Source: Phreatobacter aquaticus
GTDB lineage: Bacteria; Pseudomonadota; Alphaproteobacteria; Rhizobiales; Phreatobacteraceae
NCBI RefSeq assembly: GCF_005160265.1
Contig: NZ_CP039865.1
Span: 1,264,828 to 1,328,827, forward strand
Reading direction: 5' to 3'
DNA length: 64,000 bases
The position numbers and the translations under genes are program-made. The notes beneath the pieces are model-generated. The model did not search any database, was not told where the DNA came from, and saw nothing but the letters and a program-made list of their open reading frames with translations. Below are positions 34,907 through 43,978 of this stretch, piece by piece (positions within the stretch are counted from its first letter, which is position 1; each line of letters starts with the position of its first letter).

Positions 34907-35902
34907 ATGTCGCATCAGTCCCGGATTTCGCGTCGCAGCCTTGGTCTTCTTGCCGGCGGTGCCGTCGCTGCAGCCTATGTGCGCACGGCCTCGGCGCAGA
35001 CGGTCCTCAAGTTCGCCTATGTCTATGAGCCTGGCGAGCCGCATCACAAGGGCGCGGTCACCGCCGCCGCCGAGATCGAACAGAAGACGGCCGGCCGCTA
35101 CAAGATCCAGCTGTTTCCCTCGGGCACGCTCGGCAAGGAATCCGACCTCAATCAGGGCCTGTCGCTCGGCTCTATCGACATGACGATCAGTGCGGCCAGC
35201 TTCCAGGCGCAGGTCGCCAAGCGCATCGGGGTGGCCTATTTCCCCTTCGTGTTCCGCGACTATGAGCACGTCATGCTCTACGGCAAGAGTGCCGTCTACG
35301 CCTCCTTCGTGGAGGACTATCAGAAGGCGACCTCGAACCGGATCGTCGCGCTGACCTATGCCGCGGAACGGCAGGTGACCTCCAACAAGCCGATCCTGAC
35401 GCCTGAGGACATGAAGGGCCTGAAGATCCGCGTGCCGGATTCTGCCGCTTACATGGCCTTCCCCAAGGCGCTCGGCGCCAATCCGACGCCCATCGCGCTC
35501 GGCGAGGTCTATCTGGCGCTGCAGAGCGGCGTCGTCGATGCCCAGGAGAACGCCTTCAACACGATCTGGTCGCGCAAGTTCCACGAGGTGCAGAAGCACA
35601 TCTCGCTGACCGGGCATGTCATCGACTCGCTGAACTCAATCGTCTCGGGCCTGCTGTGGAACCGGCTGAGCGCCGCCGACAAGACGATCTTCACCGAGGC
35701 CATGCAGAAGGGCGCGCAGCAGGCGAGCCAGGAAATCCGCGACCAGGACAAGGTGCTGATGGAGGAGGTGCGCAAGGCCAATACCTCGACCATCCACACC
35801 GTCGACAAGGAGCGCTTCCGTCAGGCGGTGCTGGCGAGCTCCAAGCCCGAGGATTTCGGCTACCAGCGCGCCGATTACGACAAGATCATCGCGCTGAAGT
35901 GA
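34907..35902 (+). CDS. TRAP transporter substrate-binding protein (DctP), second system
   Basis: A 331-residue periplasmic receptor of the DctP family with a twin-arginine leader (ISRRSLGLLAGGAVAAAYV). Family motifs are GRYKIQLFPSGTLGKESDLNQGLSLGSIDMT, EDMKGLKIRVPDSAAYMAFPKALGANPTPIALGEVYLALQSGVVDAQENAFN (split here into its conserved blocks KIRVP and VVDAQEN), and the arginine of KIRVP expected to bind the carboxylate. GGAG is seven bases before ATG 34907. It is followed at 35 bases by the small permease, forming a standard P-Q-M operon. Sequence relation to the first DctP is distant, so a different ligand is likely. Confidence 0.94.
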   Translation: MSHQSRISRRSLGLLAGGAVAAAYVRTASAQTVLKFAYVYEPGEPHHKGAVTAAAEIEQKTAGRYKIQLFPSGTLGKESDLNQGLSLGSIDMTISAASFQAQVAKRIGVAYFPFVFRDYEHVMLYGKSAVYASFVEDYQKATSNRIVALTYAAERQVTSNKPILTPEDMKGLKIRVPDSAAYMAFPKALGANPTPIALGEVYLALQSGVVDAQENAFNTIWSRKFHEVQKHISLTGHVIDSLNSIVSGLLWNRLSAADKTIFTEAMQKGAQQASQEIRDQDKVLMEEVRKANTSTIHTVDKERFRQAVLASSKPEDFGYQRADYDKIIALK

Positions 35903-35937
35903 GGGCGGGCGGGCAGCCTCCCGCACAGGAGACCGAC

Positions 35938-36477
35938 ATGCAGACCGATCCTCCGGTCCTCGACGACAAGGGCGAATTCGCCGTCGAGGATGAGGCCGTC
36001 GACCTCTCGTCCTATTCGTTCGAGGACTACCTGTCGGTCGCCTTCTTCTGGGTCCTGAGCCTGACAGTGTTCTACCAGTTCTTCACCCGCTACGTGATGA
36101 ACGACTCGGCGGCCTGGACTGAGGAGATCGCGCGCTATCTGCTCGTCTGCGTCGTGTTCCTCGGCGCTGTCGGGCCTGTGCGGCGCAACAGCCATATCCA
36201 GATCGACTTCTTCTATCACGTGCTGCCGAAGCCGGTGATGCGGGTCATGTCGACGCTCGTCGACATCGTGCGCATCGCCTTCCTCAGCTATGCGGCCTGG
36301 CTCACCTGGCAGTTGATGACGCGAATCGGACGGCAGCCCATGTCGGTCGTCGATATCCCGATCGGCGTCGTCTATGCGGTCGTCATGCTGGGCTTTGCCC
36401 TGATGGCGGTGAGGGCCGTCGGCATCGCCATCCTCCATGCGCGGCGCGGCTATTCCATTCTCGAACGGCCGGAATAG
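35938..36477 (+). CDS. TRAP transporter small permease (DctQ)
   Basis: A 179-residue inner-membrane protein with four helices, about residues 30-48 (LSVAFFWVLSLTVFYQFF), 62-80 (IARYLLVCVVFLGAVG), 100-122 and 145-168. The conserved Q-subunit segment FFTRYVMNDSAAWTEEIARY is present. A 27-residue acidic N-terminal tail precedes helix 1. AGGAG lies before ATG 35938. It bridges dctP and dctM in the second TRAP operon and would form the membrane complex with DctM. Confidence 0.9.
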   Translation: MQTDPPVLDDKGEFAVEDEAVDLSSYSFEDYLSVAFFWVLSLTVFYQFFTRYVMNDSAAWTEEIARYLLVCVVFLGAVGPVRRNSHIQIDFFYHVLPKPVMRVMSTLVDIVRIAFLSYAAWLTWQLMTRIGRQPMSVVDIPIGVVYAVVMLGFALMAVRAVGIAILHARRGYSILERPE

Positions 36478-36491
36478 GCCCGAAGGTCGCC

Positions 36492-37895
36492 ATGTCCGCC
36501 ACAGCCTTCAAACTGCTCTTCCTGGCCATGATGGGGTCGGGCATTCCGGTCGCCATCGCCATGGCCGGATCCTCGCTGGTCTATGTGATGACCACCGGCA
36601 TCGCGCCCGATTTCATCATCATCCACCGCATGTTCGCGGGCGTCGATTCGTTCCCGCTGCTGTCCGTGCCGTTCTTCATCATGGCCGGCAACCTGATGAA
36701 CTCGGCCGGCATCACAAACCGCATCTACAATTTCGCGCTGGCCCTGGTCGGCTGGCTGAAGGGCGGCCTTGGCCATGTCAATGTCGTGGGCTCGGTCATC
36801 TTCTCCGGCATGTCGGGCACGGCTGTCGCCGATGCGGCAGGACTCGGCACGATCGAGATCCGGGCCATGAAGGAGCACGGCTATGATGTCGAGTTCGCGG
36901 TCGGTGTGACGGCCGCCTCCGCGACGCTTGGACCGATCATCCCGCCATCGCTGCCCTTCGTCATCTACGGCATGATGGCCAGCGTCTCCATCGGCCAGCT
37001 GTTCCTTGCCGGCATCGTGCCGGGCGTTGTCATGGCGCTCCTGATGATGCTGACCGTGTCCTATTACGCCCACAAGAACGGCTGGGGCGCCGATATCGTG
37101 TTCTCCTGGCCACGGGTGGGCGGGGCGCTCGGCGAACTCGTGGTGATCACGCTGTTTCCGCTGATCCTCTGGGCAGCGATCTCTTGGGGCGCGCCGCCGC
37201 GCCCAACCGTCATCGGCGGTTTCGCGATCCTGCTCGTCATCGACCGGATCATGAAATTCGCGGCCGTCCTGCCGCTCCTGACGCCAATCCTGCTGATCGG
37301 TGGCATGACCTCGGGCGTCTTCACCGCCACGGAAGGCGCGATCGCTGCCTGCGTCTGGGCCCTGTTCCTCGGCCTCGTCTGGTACCGCACCCTGACCTGG
37401 CCGATGTTCCTCAAGGCCTCCCTCGACACGGTGGAGACCACCGCCACCGTCCTGTTCATCGTCTCCGCCGCCTCCGTGTTCGGCTGGATGCTGACGGTAT
37501 CGAAGACCACCGAGATCATCGCCGAATGGGTGCTGAACTTCACCCAGAACAAGGAAATGTTTCTCCTCCTGGCGAACCTCCTGATGCTGTTCGTCGGCTG
37601 CTTCCTGGAACCAACGGCGGCGATCACCATCCTGACGCCCATTCTCCTGCCGATCGTCATGCAGCTCGGCATCGACCCCGTCCATTTCGGCCTGATCATG
37701 GTGCTGAACCTGATGATCGGCCTGCTGCATCCACCCATGGGCCTGGTGCTCTTCGTCCTGGCCCGCGTGGCGAACCTGTCTTTCGAGCGGACAACCATGG
37801 CGATCCTGCCCTGGCTTGTGCCACTGCTGTTCAGCCTGGTCCTCGTCACCTACGTCCCGACGATCAGCCTCTGGCTGCCGGCCCTGCTGAAATGA
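36492..37895 (+). CDS. TRAP transporter large permease (DctM)
   Basis: A 467-residue integral membrane protein with about 12 spans, the Na+/substrate-translocating subunit. Typical DctM segments: DSFPLLSVPFFIMAGNLMNSAGIT, IFSGMSGTAVADAAGLGTIEI, ASATLGPIIPPSLPFVIYG, TSGVFTATEGAIAACVWAL and NLMIGLLHPPMGLVLFVLARV. The family is normally about 430 residues; an extra hydrophobic stretch around 215-250 accounts for the length. The 14-base gap to dctQ suggests coupling. It ends the second TRAP operon. Confidence 0.92.
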   Translation: MSATAFKLLFLAMMGSGIPVAIAMAGSSLVYVMTTGIAPDFIIIHRMFAGVDSFPLLSVPFFIMAGNLMNSAGITNRIYNFALALVGWLKGGLGHVNVVGSVIFSGMSGTAVADAAGLGTIEIRAMKEHGYDVEFAVGVTAASATLGPIIPPSLPFVIYGMMASVSIGQLFLAGIVPGVVMALLMMLTVSYYAHKNGWGADIVFSWPRVGGALGELVVITLFPLILWAAISWGAPPRPTVIGGFAILLVIDRIMKFAAVLPLLTPILLIGGMTSGVFTATEGAIAACVWALFLGLVWYRTLTWPMFLKASLDTVETTATVLFIVSAASVFGWMLTVSKTTEIIAEWVLNFTQNKEMFLLLANLLMLFVGCFLEPTAAITILTPILLPIVMQLGIDPVHFGLIMVLNLMIGLLHPPMGLVLFVLARVANLSFERTTMAILPWLVPLLFSLVLVTYVPTISLWLPALLK

Positions 37896-38080
37896 CGTCC
37901 TGGCCGTCCATGGCAGCCGGGTCATGGCCCGCCACCAACGCAACGACAGGCCCTGCGGATATTCGATCGGCATGCGCGGTGACTTGAAACCCGTTTCTCC
38001 TCGGGCCTGAGAGAGCGGACCATCAAGTCCACGTGGTCGACAGACTCTTCCGAAATCTGGAGGAGGCTCAGATCAGGACG

Positions 38081-38144
38081 ATGATCCATTCGTCGGAGCA
38101 CGCCGCGCGTGTTCAGAATGGTCGGCAGCCAGCCCAGCCCGCGA
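38081..38144 (+). repeat. Left copy of a 64-bp direct repeat
   Basis: Matches 53081-53144 in the same orientation with six substitutions in 64 positions and no gaps. It contains, on the minus strand, the last codons and stop (W-A-G-C-R-P-F-stop) that resemble the end of the argE-like gene at the right copy. It lies in the 343-base gap between the second TRAP operon and the degenerate SDR; the rest of that gap shows no gene. Confidence 0.85.
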
Positions 38145-38238
38145 TCCTGTGCTCCGGAGCAACTCGGCGTGCGTCCCGCTTGCCGGGCGCGTAACTTTGG
38201 TAAATATCAAGTCACTCAACGTCCGCAGGATTTGCCCC

Positions 38239-39018
38239 GTGACGCCAAGGGACATCAACGCATCCAATGCCATCATTGTCGGCGGAACAGCCGGCATTGG
38301 TCTGGCAAGCGCCGAGGCGCTCCTGACGGTTGGCTTGCCGAGACTGGTCCTTGTCGGTCGTTCTCAAGCACGCGGTGAGGCGGTCTGCGATGATCTGAGG
38401 TCACGGTTTCCGGCCGCTGAGATCCATTTCACGGCCTGTGACGCGACAGATGCCGACAAACTGTCGGAAGCGGTCGATAGCGCCGCCGCCCTGATGGGCG
38501 GGATCGACATCCTGGTCAGCTGTGCCGGCGGCGATCCCATGCCGCAGCTGCTGCACACTATCTCGCTCGGCGACATCATGCCGACCATCAACATGATCGC
38601 GGGCGGCGTCATCCTGCCGGCGCGCGCTGTCCTGCCGCATATGACGGCCCGCGGTGGCGGCGTCGTGATCTGCGTCGCCTCCGATGCCGCCAAGGTCGCA
38701 ACTCCCGGCGAAACGGTCATTGGCGCCGCCATGGCCGCCATCACCATGTTCTGTCGGGGCATGGCCTGGGAGGCCAAGCGGCATGGCATCCGGGTCAACT
38801 GCCTGACACCGAGCGTGGTCGGGGACACACCGCTTTACGGACGGCTGAAGGAGGACGATTTCGCGCGCAAGCTGTTTGCCAAGGCTGAAACCATGGCGAG
38901 CCTCGGCATCGTGACCGCAGCCGATCTGGCGGCTGCCATCGTGTTCCTCGCAAGCCCCGCTGCAGCAAAAATGACGGGTCAGACGATCAGCATTACCGGC
39001 GGCATCTCGGCCGTCTGA
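38239..39018 (+). CDS. SDR-fold protein lacking the catalytic Tyr-Lys pair
   Basis: A 259-residue short-chain dehydrogenase homologue. The cofactor motif VGGTAGIGLASA and the CAGGD segment are present. At the active site the serine position is VASDAAKVATPGETV and the usual Y-x3-K reads I-x3-M (VIGAAMAAI), so the proton-relay residues are missing. The C-terminal FLASPAAAKMTGQTISITGG is normal. I start it at GTG 38239 because AGGA lies eight bases upstream and similarity begins there; the frame opens at 38149. It is convergent with the citE-like gene (five-base gap). It may be a non-redox binding protein or use a different mechanism. Confidence 0.82.
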   Translation: MTPRDINASNAIIVGGTAGIGLASAEALLTVGLPRLVLVGRSQARGEAVCDDLRSRFPAAEIHFTACDATDADKLSEAVDSAAALMGGIDILVSCAGGDPMPQLLHTISLGDIMPTINMIAGGVILPARAVLPHMTARGGGVVICVASDAAKVATPGETVIGAAMAAITMFCRGMAWEAKRHGIRVNCLTPSVVGDTPLYGRLKEDDFARKLFAKAETMASLGIVTAADLAAAIVFLASPAAAKMTGQTISITGGISAV

Positions 39019-39023
39019 TCGGG

Positions 39024-39866
39024 TCAGACGCGCGCGAGGATGCGGCGGGCGCGAGCGGCATGGGGGGCGTCCACCATCTGCCCGTCGACCACGGCGATGC
39101 CGGTCGTGGCGGATGCCAGGGCGTCGATCACGCGACGCGCCCAGGACAGCTCATCGGCTGTCGGCTGGAACACGCGGTTGATCACCTCGACCTGCGCCGG
39201 ATGGATCGCCGCCTTGGCGTCGAACCCGTCGCGCCGCGCCGCTTCGGCTTCAGCCTCCAGGCCCTGGAGATCACGCAGGTCGGTCCACACGGCATCGATG
39301 GCGAGAACACCGGCGCGCCGTGCCGCCATCAGGCAGAGGTCGCGCGCCAGCCGGAAGGGGCTGGAATAGGCCCCGTCGGCTTTTCTGTTGGTCGTGCTGC
39401 CAAGCTCGGCCGCAAGGTCTTCGCCGCCCCAGAGCATGCCGCGAAGGCGGGGATGCGCCCAGCGGCTCGCGGCCAGCGCCAGCACCGAACCGGTGGTCTC
39501 GGTCGCCACCACGAGAATGCCGGTCCGCCCTCGATCGAGCTCCCTCGGCGCGATCATGACATCGAGGCTGGCAAGATCGGCAGGCCCCTCTGTCTTCGGC
39601 AGCATGATGAAATCCGGGCGCAGCGGCACGATGGCTGCGAGATCGTCAGCACACCATTCCGTGGCCAGCCCATTCACCCGTACGGCTACCCTGGTCGAGC
39701 CTGCCGGCCGGTCGCGAAGGTGCTGCACCAGCATGGCGCGCGCTTCCGCCTTGGCCGATTGCTGCACGGCGTCCTCCAGATCGAGGATCACCACATCGGC
39801 CGCGCTGGCGACCGATTTTTCCAGCATCTTCGGCGATCCCGCCGGAACGAACAGGAGCGAGCGCAT
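39024..39866 (-). CDS. CitE/HpcH-family beta-hydroxyacyl-CoA lyase
   Basis: A 280-residue TIM-barrel lyase of the citrate lyase beta-subunit-like group. Signatures: RSLLFVPAGSPKMLEKS at the start, VILDLEDAV (metal and acyl-CoA site), VRVNGL, IMLPKTEG, MLWGGEDLAAELG and KAAIHPAQVEVIN. Such enzymes cleave citramalyl-, malyl- or HMG-CoA to acetyl-CoA plus a keto acid. With the MaoC, carboxylase and dehydrogenase genes upstream it parallels M. tuberculosis Rv2498c, which cleaves (R)-HMG-CoA in leucine breakdown (recalled knowledge). ATG 39866 is chosen over a TTG at 39881; the MaoC stop lies one base upstream of it. Confidence 0.88.
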   Translation of the reverse strand: MRSLLFVPAGSPKMLEKSVASAADVVILDLEDAVQQSAKAEARAMLVQHLRDRPAGSTRVAVRVNGLATEWCADDLAAIVPLRPDFIMLPKTEGPADLASLDVMIAPRELDRGRTGILVVATETTGSVLALAASRWAHPRLRGMLWGGEDLAAELGSTTNRKADGAYSSPFRLARDLCLMAARRAGVLAIDAVWTDLRDLQGLEAEAEAARRDGFDAKAAIHPAQVEVINRVFQPTADELSWARRVIDALASATTGIAVVDGQMVDAPHAARARRILARV

Positions 39867-39867
39867 G

Positions 39868-40329
39868 TCAGCCAGCGGCAATCGGGCGCATGCGCATCAG
39901 CGCCTGCCGGTCGCAGATTCCGCAGACGACCCCGTCTTGGTTGAGCGCTTCGTGGCGGAGCGTCACGATCCCCTCGCCCGGCCGCGACTTGCTGGCCCGC
40001 TTGTCGAGCACGGTCGTCCGGATGCGGATCGTGTCGCCCTCGAACAGCGGATGGGGGAAGCGCACGTCGCTCATCCCGAGATTGGCCACCGTCGTGCCGA
40101 AGGTCGTGTCGTTGACCGACATGCCGACCATCAGCCCCAGCGTGAACAGGCTGTTGACCAGCGGGCGCTTCCAGACGCTGTTGGCGGCCGCCACGTTGTC
40201 GATGTGGACCGGCTGGGTGTTCATCGTCAGCAGCGAGAACCACTTGTTGTCGGACTCGGTGATCGTCCGGGTCCACTCGTGCTCGAAGATCCGGCCCGGC
40301 TCGAATTCCTCAAACCACAATCCTGCCAT
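39868..40329 (-). CDS. MaoC-family enoyl-CoA hydratase
   Basis: A 153-residue single hot-dog domain. It carries the R-specific hydratase motif region TITESDNKWFSLLTMNTQPVHIDN, where the catalytic Asp and His are expected (ESD...PVHID), plus NSLFTLGLMVGMSV and DVRFPHPLFEGDTIR. This exact 150-residue type is the one found next to CitE lyases and MCC-like carboxylases. In that setting it would hydrate 3-methylglutaconyl-CoA to (R)-HMG-CoA (inference from the mycobacterial operon). It lies three bases after the carboxylase alpha stop and just before citE, so it is tightly coupled. Confidence 0.88.
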   Translation of the reverse strand: MAGLWFEEFEPGRIFEHEWTRTITESDNKWFSLLTMNTQPVHIDNVAAANSVWKRPLVNSLFTLGLMVGMSVNDTTFGTTVANLGMSDVRFPHPLFEGDTIRIRTTVLDKRASKSRPGEGIVTLRHEALNQDGVVCGICDRQALMRMRPIAAG

Positions 40330-40332
40330 GGC

Positions 40333-42300
40333 TCATTCCTCTCCGTCGGCCGTGATGTCGATCAGGGGTGCGCCGGAGGCGACAACGTCGCCGACCGCGC
40401 AGTGAATGCGGGCGATGCGGCCGTCGCGCGGCGCCGCCAGCGTGTGGACGAGCTTCATCGCCTCCATCTGCACGAGGCTGTCGCCCTTCGCGACCAGCGC
40501 GCCGGCCTCGACGAACAGGCCGGTCACGACACCGGGGAGCGGCGCGGTGACGTGATTGTCGCTGGCCGCATCCGCCGCCGCACCGGCATCGACATCGATC
40601 GCAAGCGAGACCTGGACATCGAGCGACAGCCCGCCCCGGCTGATCTGCACGCGCCCGCCATCGACCAGGGTGGCAGCCGGAATGGTTCCCGACACCTCCG
40701 TCCCGTCCTCGAACCGAACGACGGGAGCATCGGTTTCAAGCCGGACCATGACATCAAGCTCGCCATAGTCATCCTGGAGCCGAAGCTCGACGGTGGCGGC
40801 CCGTCGCTTGCCCATCACACGGAAGGCACTTCGCCTCTGCCAGGGGCTGTCGCCGGCCGGGTCCAGGCCGTGCGCCCAGGCAAGCGCTGCCTGCGCGCGC
40901 AGAGCGCGCAGCTGCTCCGCATCGGGCGTCCAACCGTCCGGAAATTCGCGCGCTAGGAAGCCGGTCGTCAGGCGTCCTGCCGCGAAGTCCGGTCTGGCGA
41001 CGCAGGCTCGCAGAAAGCCGGTATTCGTGCCGATCCCGAGAACGGCCAGATCATCGAGCCCGGTTGCGAGGGCCGAGACGGCATGTTCGCGGTTCGCGCC
41101 ATGGACGATCAGCTTGGCGATCATGCTGTCATAATGCGGCCCGACCTCGGACCCCGCGGCTATGCCTGTATCGAACCGCACGCCACGCGGTACATGAACG
41201 GCCTGGATGCGGCCGGTCGCCGGCTGATAGCCGCGATCGGGCCGCTCGGCCGCAATCCGGGCTTCGATCGCATGGCCCTGCAGCCTGATCTGGTCCTGTC
41301 CAGCCGGCAACGGCAGACCGGCCGCCACACGGATCTGCCATTCCACGAGATCGATGCCGGTCACAGCCTCGGTCACCGGGTGCTCGACCTGCAGCCGCGT
41401 GTTCATCTCGAGGAAGTAGGGCTCGCTGCCGCCTGCTTCCATGATGAATTCGACGGTGCCGGCGGATGTGTAGCCGATGGTCCGGCCGAGCGTCAGGGCG
41501 CGATCGAACAGCTTGGTTCGCACAGCCTCGGACAAATGGGGCGCGGGAGCTTCCTCGAACACCTTCTGGTTGTTGCGCTGGACCGAACAGTCGCGCTCGA
41601 ACAGGTGGACAAGATTCCCATGGGTATCGCTCATGAGCTGAACTTCGAGATGCCGCGGATTGCCGATGAATTTCTCGAGCAGCACCGTATCGTCGCCGAA
41701 GGCCCCCTTGGCCTCCGCTTTGGCAGCCTGCAGTGCCGCGGCAAAACCCTCCGGCCCGTCGACGCGCCGCATACCGCGTCCGCCGCCGCCCGCTGACGCT
41801 TTGATCAGCACGGGGAACCCAATACGTGCCGCCTGCTCGGCGAGCGCGGCCGCCGACTGATCGGCACCGAGATAGCCCGGCACGGTGGGCACTCCGCCCG
41901 CCTCGGCGATCTTCTTCGCCTCGATCTTCGATCCCATGGCGGCAATTGCCACCGAGGTGGGGCCGATGAAGATCAGACCGGCTTCTTCGCAGGCGCGCGC
42001 GAAACCGGCATTCTCCGACAGGAAGCCATAGCCTGGGTGGATCGCGTCGGCACCGCTGCGGCTGGCGGCATCGAGAATGGCGGCGATGCTGAGATAGCTC
42101 TCGGCAGCGGAGGCAGGCCCGATGCGCAGCGCCTGATCGGCTTGGCGCACGTGCAGGGCATCAGCATCGGCGTCCGAATAGACGGCAACGCTCGACAGGC
42201 CCAGCCGCTTGCAGGTGCGGATCACCCGGCAGGCAATCTCGCCTCGGTTGGCAATGAGAATCGTTCTGATCGGACGCGGAGCAGTTGCGAATTCGGTCAT
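40333..42300 (-). CDS. Acyl-CoA carboxylase, biotin carboxylase / biotin carrier subunit
   Basis: A 655-residue alpha subunit. The N-terminal biotin carboxylase domain starts ILIANRGEIACRVIRTCKRLG and has the ATP-grasp segment KASAGGGGRGMRRV; FLEMNTRLQVEHPVTE follows. The C-terminal biotinyl domain has MEAMKL with the biotinylated lysine at K616, and a BT-like linker lies between. The size and linker fit methylcrotonyl-, geranyl- or propionyl-CoA carboxylases. ATG 42300 is two bases after the beta-subunit stop. With an MCC-like beta subunit, 3-methylcrotonyl-CoA is the best-supported substrate, but assays are lacking. Confidence 0.93.
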   Translation of the reverse strand: MTEFATAPRPIRTILIANRGEIACRVIRTCKRLGLSSVAVYSDADADALHVRQADQALRIGPASAAESYLSIAAILDAASRSGADAIHPGYGFLSENAGFARACEEAGLIFIGPTSVAIAAMGSKIEAKKIAEAGGVPTVPGYLGADQSAAALAEQAARIGFPVLIKASAGGGGRGMRRVDGPEGFAAALQAAKAEAKGAFGDDTVLLEKFIGNPRHLEVQLMSDTHGNLVHLFERDCSVQRNNQKVFEEAPAPHLSEAVRTKLFDRALTLGRTIGYTSAGTVEFIMEAGGSEPYFLEMNTRLQVEHPVTEAVTGIDLVEWQIRVAAGLPLPAGQDQIRLQGHAIEARIAAERPDRGYQPATGRIQAVHVPRGVRFDTGIAAGSEVGPHYDSMIAKLIVHGANREHAVSALATGLDDLAVLGIGTNTGFLRACVARPDFAAGRLTTGFLAREFPDGWTPDAEQLRALRAQAALAWAHGLDPAGDSPWQRRSAFRVMGKRRAATVELRLQDDYGELDVMVRLETDAPVVRFEDGTEVSGTIPAATLVDGGRVQISRGGLSLDVQVSLAIDVDAGAAADAASDNHVTAPLPGVVTGLFVEAGALVAKGDSLVQMEAMKLVHTLAAPRDGRIARIHCAVGDVVASGAPLIDITADGEE

Positions 42301-42302
42301 GA

Positions 42303-43904
42303 TCACATCCGGTAGACGGGACGATTGCCCGAGATCGGCGGCTGCGTCGCGCCCGCGGCGAGGCATAGCGATAGCACCGAGCGGGTATCGGTCGGCGCGA
42401 TGATGCCGTCGTCCCAGACCCGGGCCGTGCAGAAATAGGGGTTGGATTTCTCCTCGAACTGGCGCCGGAGCTCGGCCTCGTAGGCCGCAAGTTCCTCGTC
42501 CGTCGCCGGATGTCGTGAGATGCTGGCGCGCCTGAGATCCATCAGAACGGACGAGCCGACATCGGGGCTCATGCCACCGAGGCGCGCGTTCGGCCACATG
42601 AACATGAAGCGCGGCCGGAAGCCGCGCCCGCTCATGCCGTAATTGCCGGCGCCATAGGAGCCGCCCGTCACCAGCGTGTAGCGAGGTACCCGCGTGTTCG
42701 ACACGGCATAGACGAGCTTCGCCGAGTTCTTGGCGATGCCGCCGCGCTCGGCGTCGGAACCGACCATGAAGCCGGTCGTGTTCTGCAGGAACAGGATCGG
42801 GATGTTGCGCTGGTCGCAGAGCCCGATGAAGTGCACGCCCTTCAGCGTGCCATTGGAGAACAGGACCCCGTTGTTGGCGATGATGCCCACGGGAAAGCCG
42901 TCGATATGGGCGAAGCCGCAGAGCAGCGTCTCGCCGAATTGCGGCTTGAACTCGTGGAACTCGCTGCCGTCGACGATCCGCGCAATGATCTCGCGCTGGT
43001 CGAGCGGTCGCGTCAGGTCGGCGCCGACAATGCCCGGCAGTTCGGCTGCATCATGCAGCGGAGCGCGGGATGCGATGCGGGCGGCCGATATCGGCTGCGG
43101 ATAGCTGAGCGCGCCGACGATATCCCGCAGCTTGGCAATCGCCTGGCGCTCGTCGGCGGCGTAATGGTCGGAGACGCCGGACACGGTCGTGTGCATCAGC
43201 GCGCCGCCCAGCGTGTCGCGATCGACGACCTCGCTGATTGCCGCGCGCACGATCTGCGGGCCGCCCAAATGGATCGATGAATTGCCGGCCACCATAACGA
43301 ACTCGTCCGACAGGACCGGGATATAGGCGCCGCCGGCGGTCGACTCGCCGAACACCGCGGCGAGCTGCGGAATGCCCTCGGCCGACATCCGGCACTGGCG
43401 GTAGAAGGTGCCGCCAAAATGCTCCTGGTCGGGAAACACGTCCTCGAGATTCTGGAGGTTCGCCCCGCCGCAATCGACCAGATAGATCACCGGCAGCCGG
43501 TTCTCCTGGGCGATGTCCTGAGCGCGGATGTGCTTCCGCACGGTCTCCTTGAAGAACGATCCGCCCTTCACCGTCGCATCATTGGCGATGATCATGCAGG
43601 TCACGCCGCGCACCGTGCCAATGCCGGTGACGATGCCCGCCGAGGGCAGGCCGTTGTTGTAGAGTCCCCAGCCGGCGAGCGGCGACAGTTCCAGGAACGG
43701 CGTCAGCGGATCGACAAGCAGGTCGATGCGGTCGCGCACCAGGATCTTGCCGCGCTCGTGGTGGCGCCCGATCATCTTCGCGCCGCCGCCGGCAAGCGCC
43801 CAGTCGAACTTGGCGTTCATGTCGGCCAGCAGGGCGTCATAAGCCTCGCTGTTGGCGCGGTAGATCGGATCGGCCGGATTGCATCGGGTCGTGAGGACAG
43901 CCAT
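42303..43904 (-). CDS. Acyl-CoA carboxylase, carboxyltransferase (MCC-like beta) subunit
   Basis: A 533-residue carboxyltransferase. The N half has the acyl-CoA site GGSFFKETVRKHIRAQDIAQENRLPVIYLVDCGGA and FGESTAGGAYIPVLSDE; the C half has QNTTGFMVGSDAERGGIAKNSAKLVYAV, RGFRPRFMFMWPNARLGGM and the end VWDDGIIAPTDTRSVLSLCLAAG. The whole is closer to methylcrotonyl/geranyl-CoA carboxylase beta chains than to propionyl-CoA ones (AccD1-type in mycobacteria). It forms the carboxylase holoenzyme with the alpha subunit downstream. A 74-base gap separates it from the upstream ABC transporter gene; a hairpin is not evident there, so one transcript is likely. Confidence 0.92.
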   Translation of the reverse strand: MAVLTTRCNPADPIYRANSEAYDALLADMNAKFDWALAGGGAKMIGRHHERGKILVRDRIDLLVDPLTPFLELSPLAGWGLYNNGLPSAGIVTGIGTVRGVTCMIIANDATVKGGSFFKETVRKHIRAQDIAQENRLPVIYLVDCGGANLQNLEDVFPDQEHFGGTFYRQCRMSAEGIPQLAAVFGESTAGGAYIPVLSDEFVMVAGNSSIHLGGPQIVRAAISEVVDRDTLGGALMHTTVSGVSDHYAADERQAIAKLRDIVGALSYPQPISAARIASRAPLHDAAELPGIVGADLTRPLDQREIIARIVDGSEFHEFKPQFGETLLCGFAHIDGFPVGIIANNGVLFSNGTLKGVHFIGLCDQRNIPILFLQNTTGFMVGSDAERGGIAKNSAKLVYAVSNTRVPRYTLVTGGSYGAGNYGMSGRGFRPRFMFMWPNARLGGMSPDVGSSVLMDLRRASISRHPATDEELAAYEAELRRQFEEKSNPYFCTARVWDDGIIAPTDTRSVLSLCLAAGATQPPISGNRPVYRM

Positions 43905-43978
43905 GGGTCAGACCTGCTGAGGGAAAGAGGCGCGGTCGCAGCGGTACGGCCGGCGCAATGCGCTGTTGGCGACGCGGG

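Noticed and set aside
36450-37973. 507-codon minus-strand frame opposite DctM
   Set aside because: Composition is extremely Asp/His/Gln-rich, the usual antisense pattern of a membrane protein gene; DctM is certain.
38020-38040. GTCCACGTGG palindrome, considered as another IclR site
   Set aside because: Spacer differs (two bases instead of five) and it is far from the iclR gene; chance palindrome cannot be excluded.
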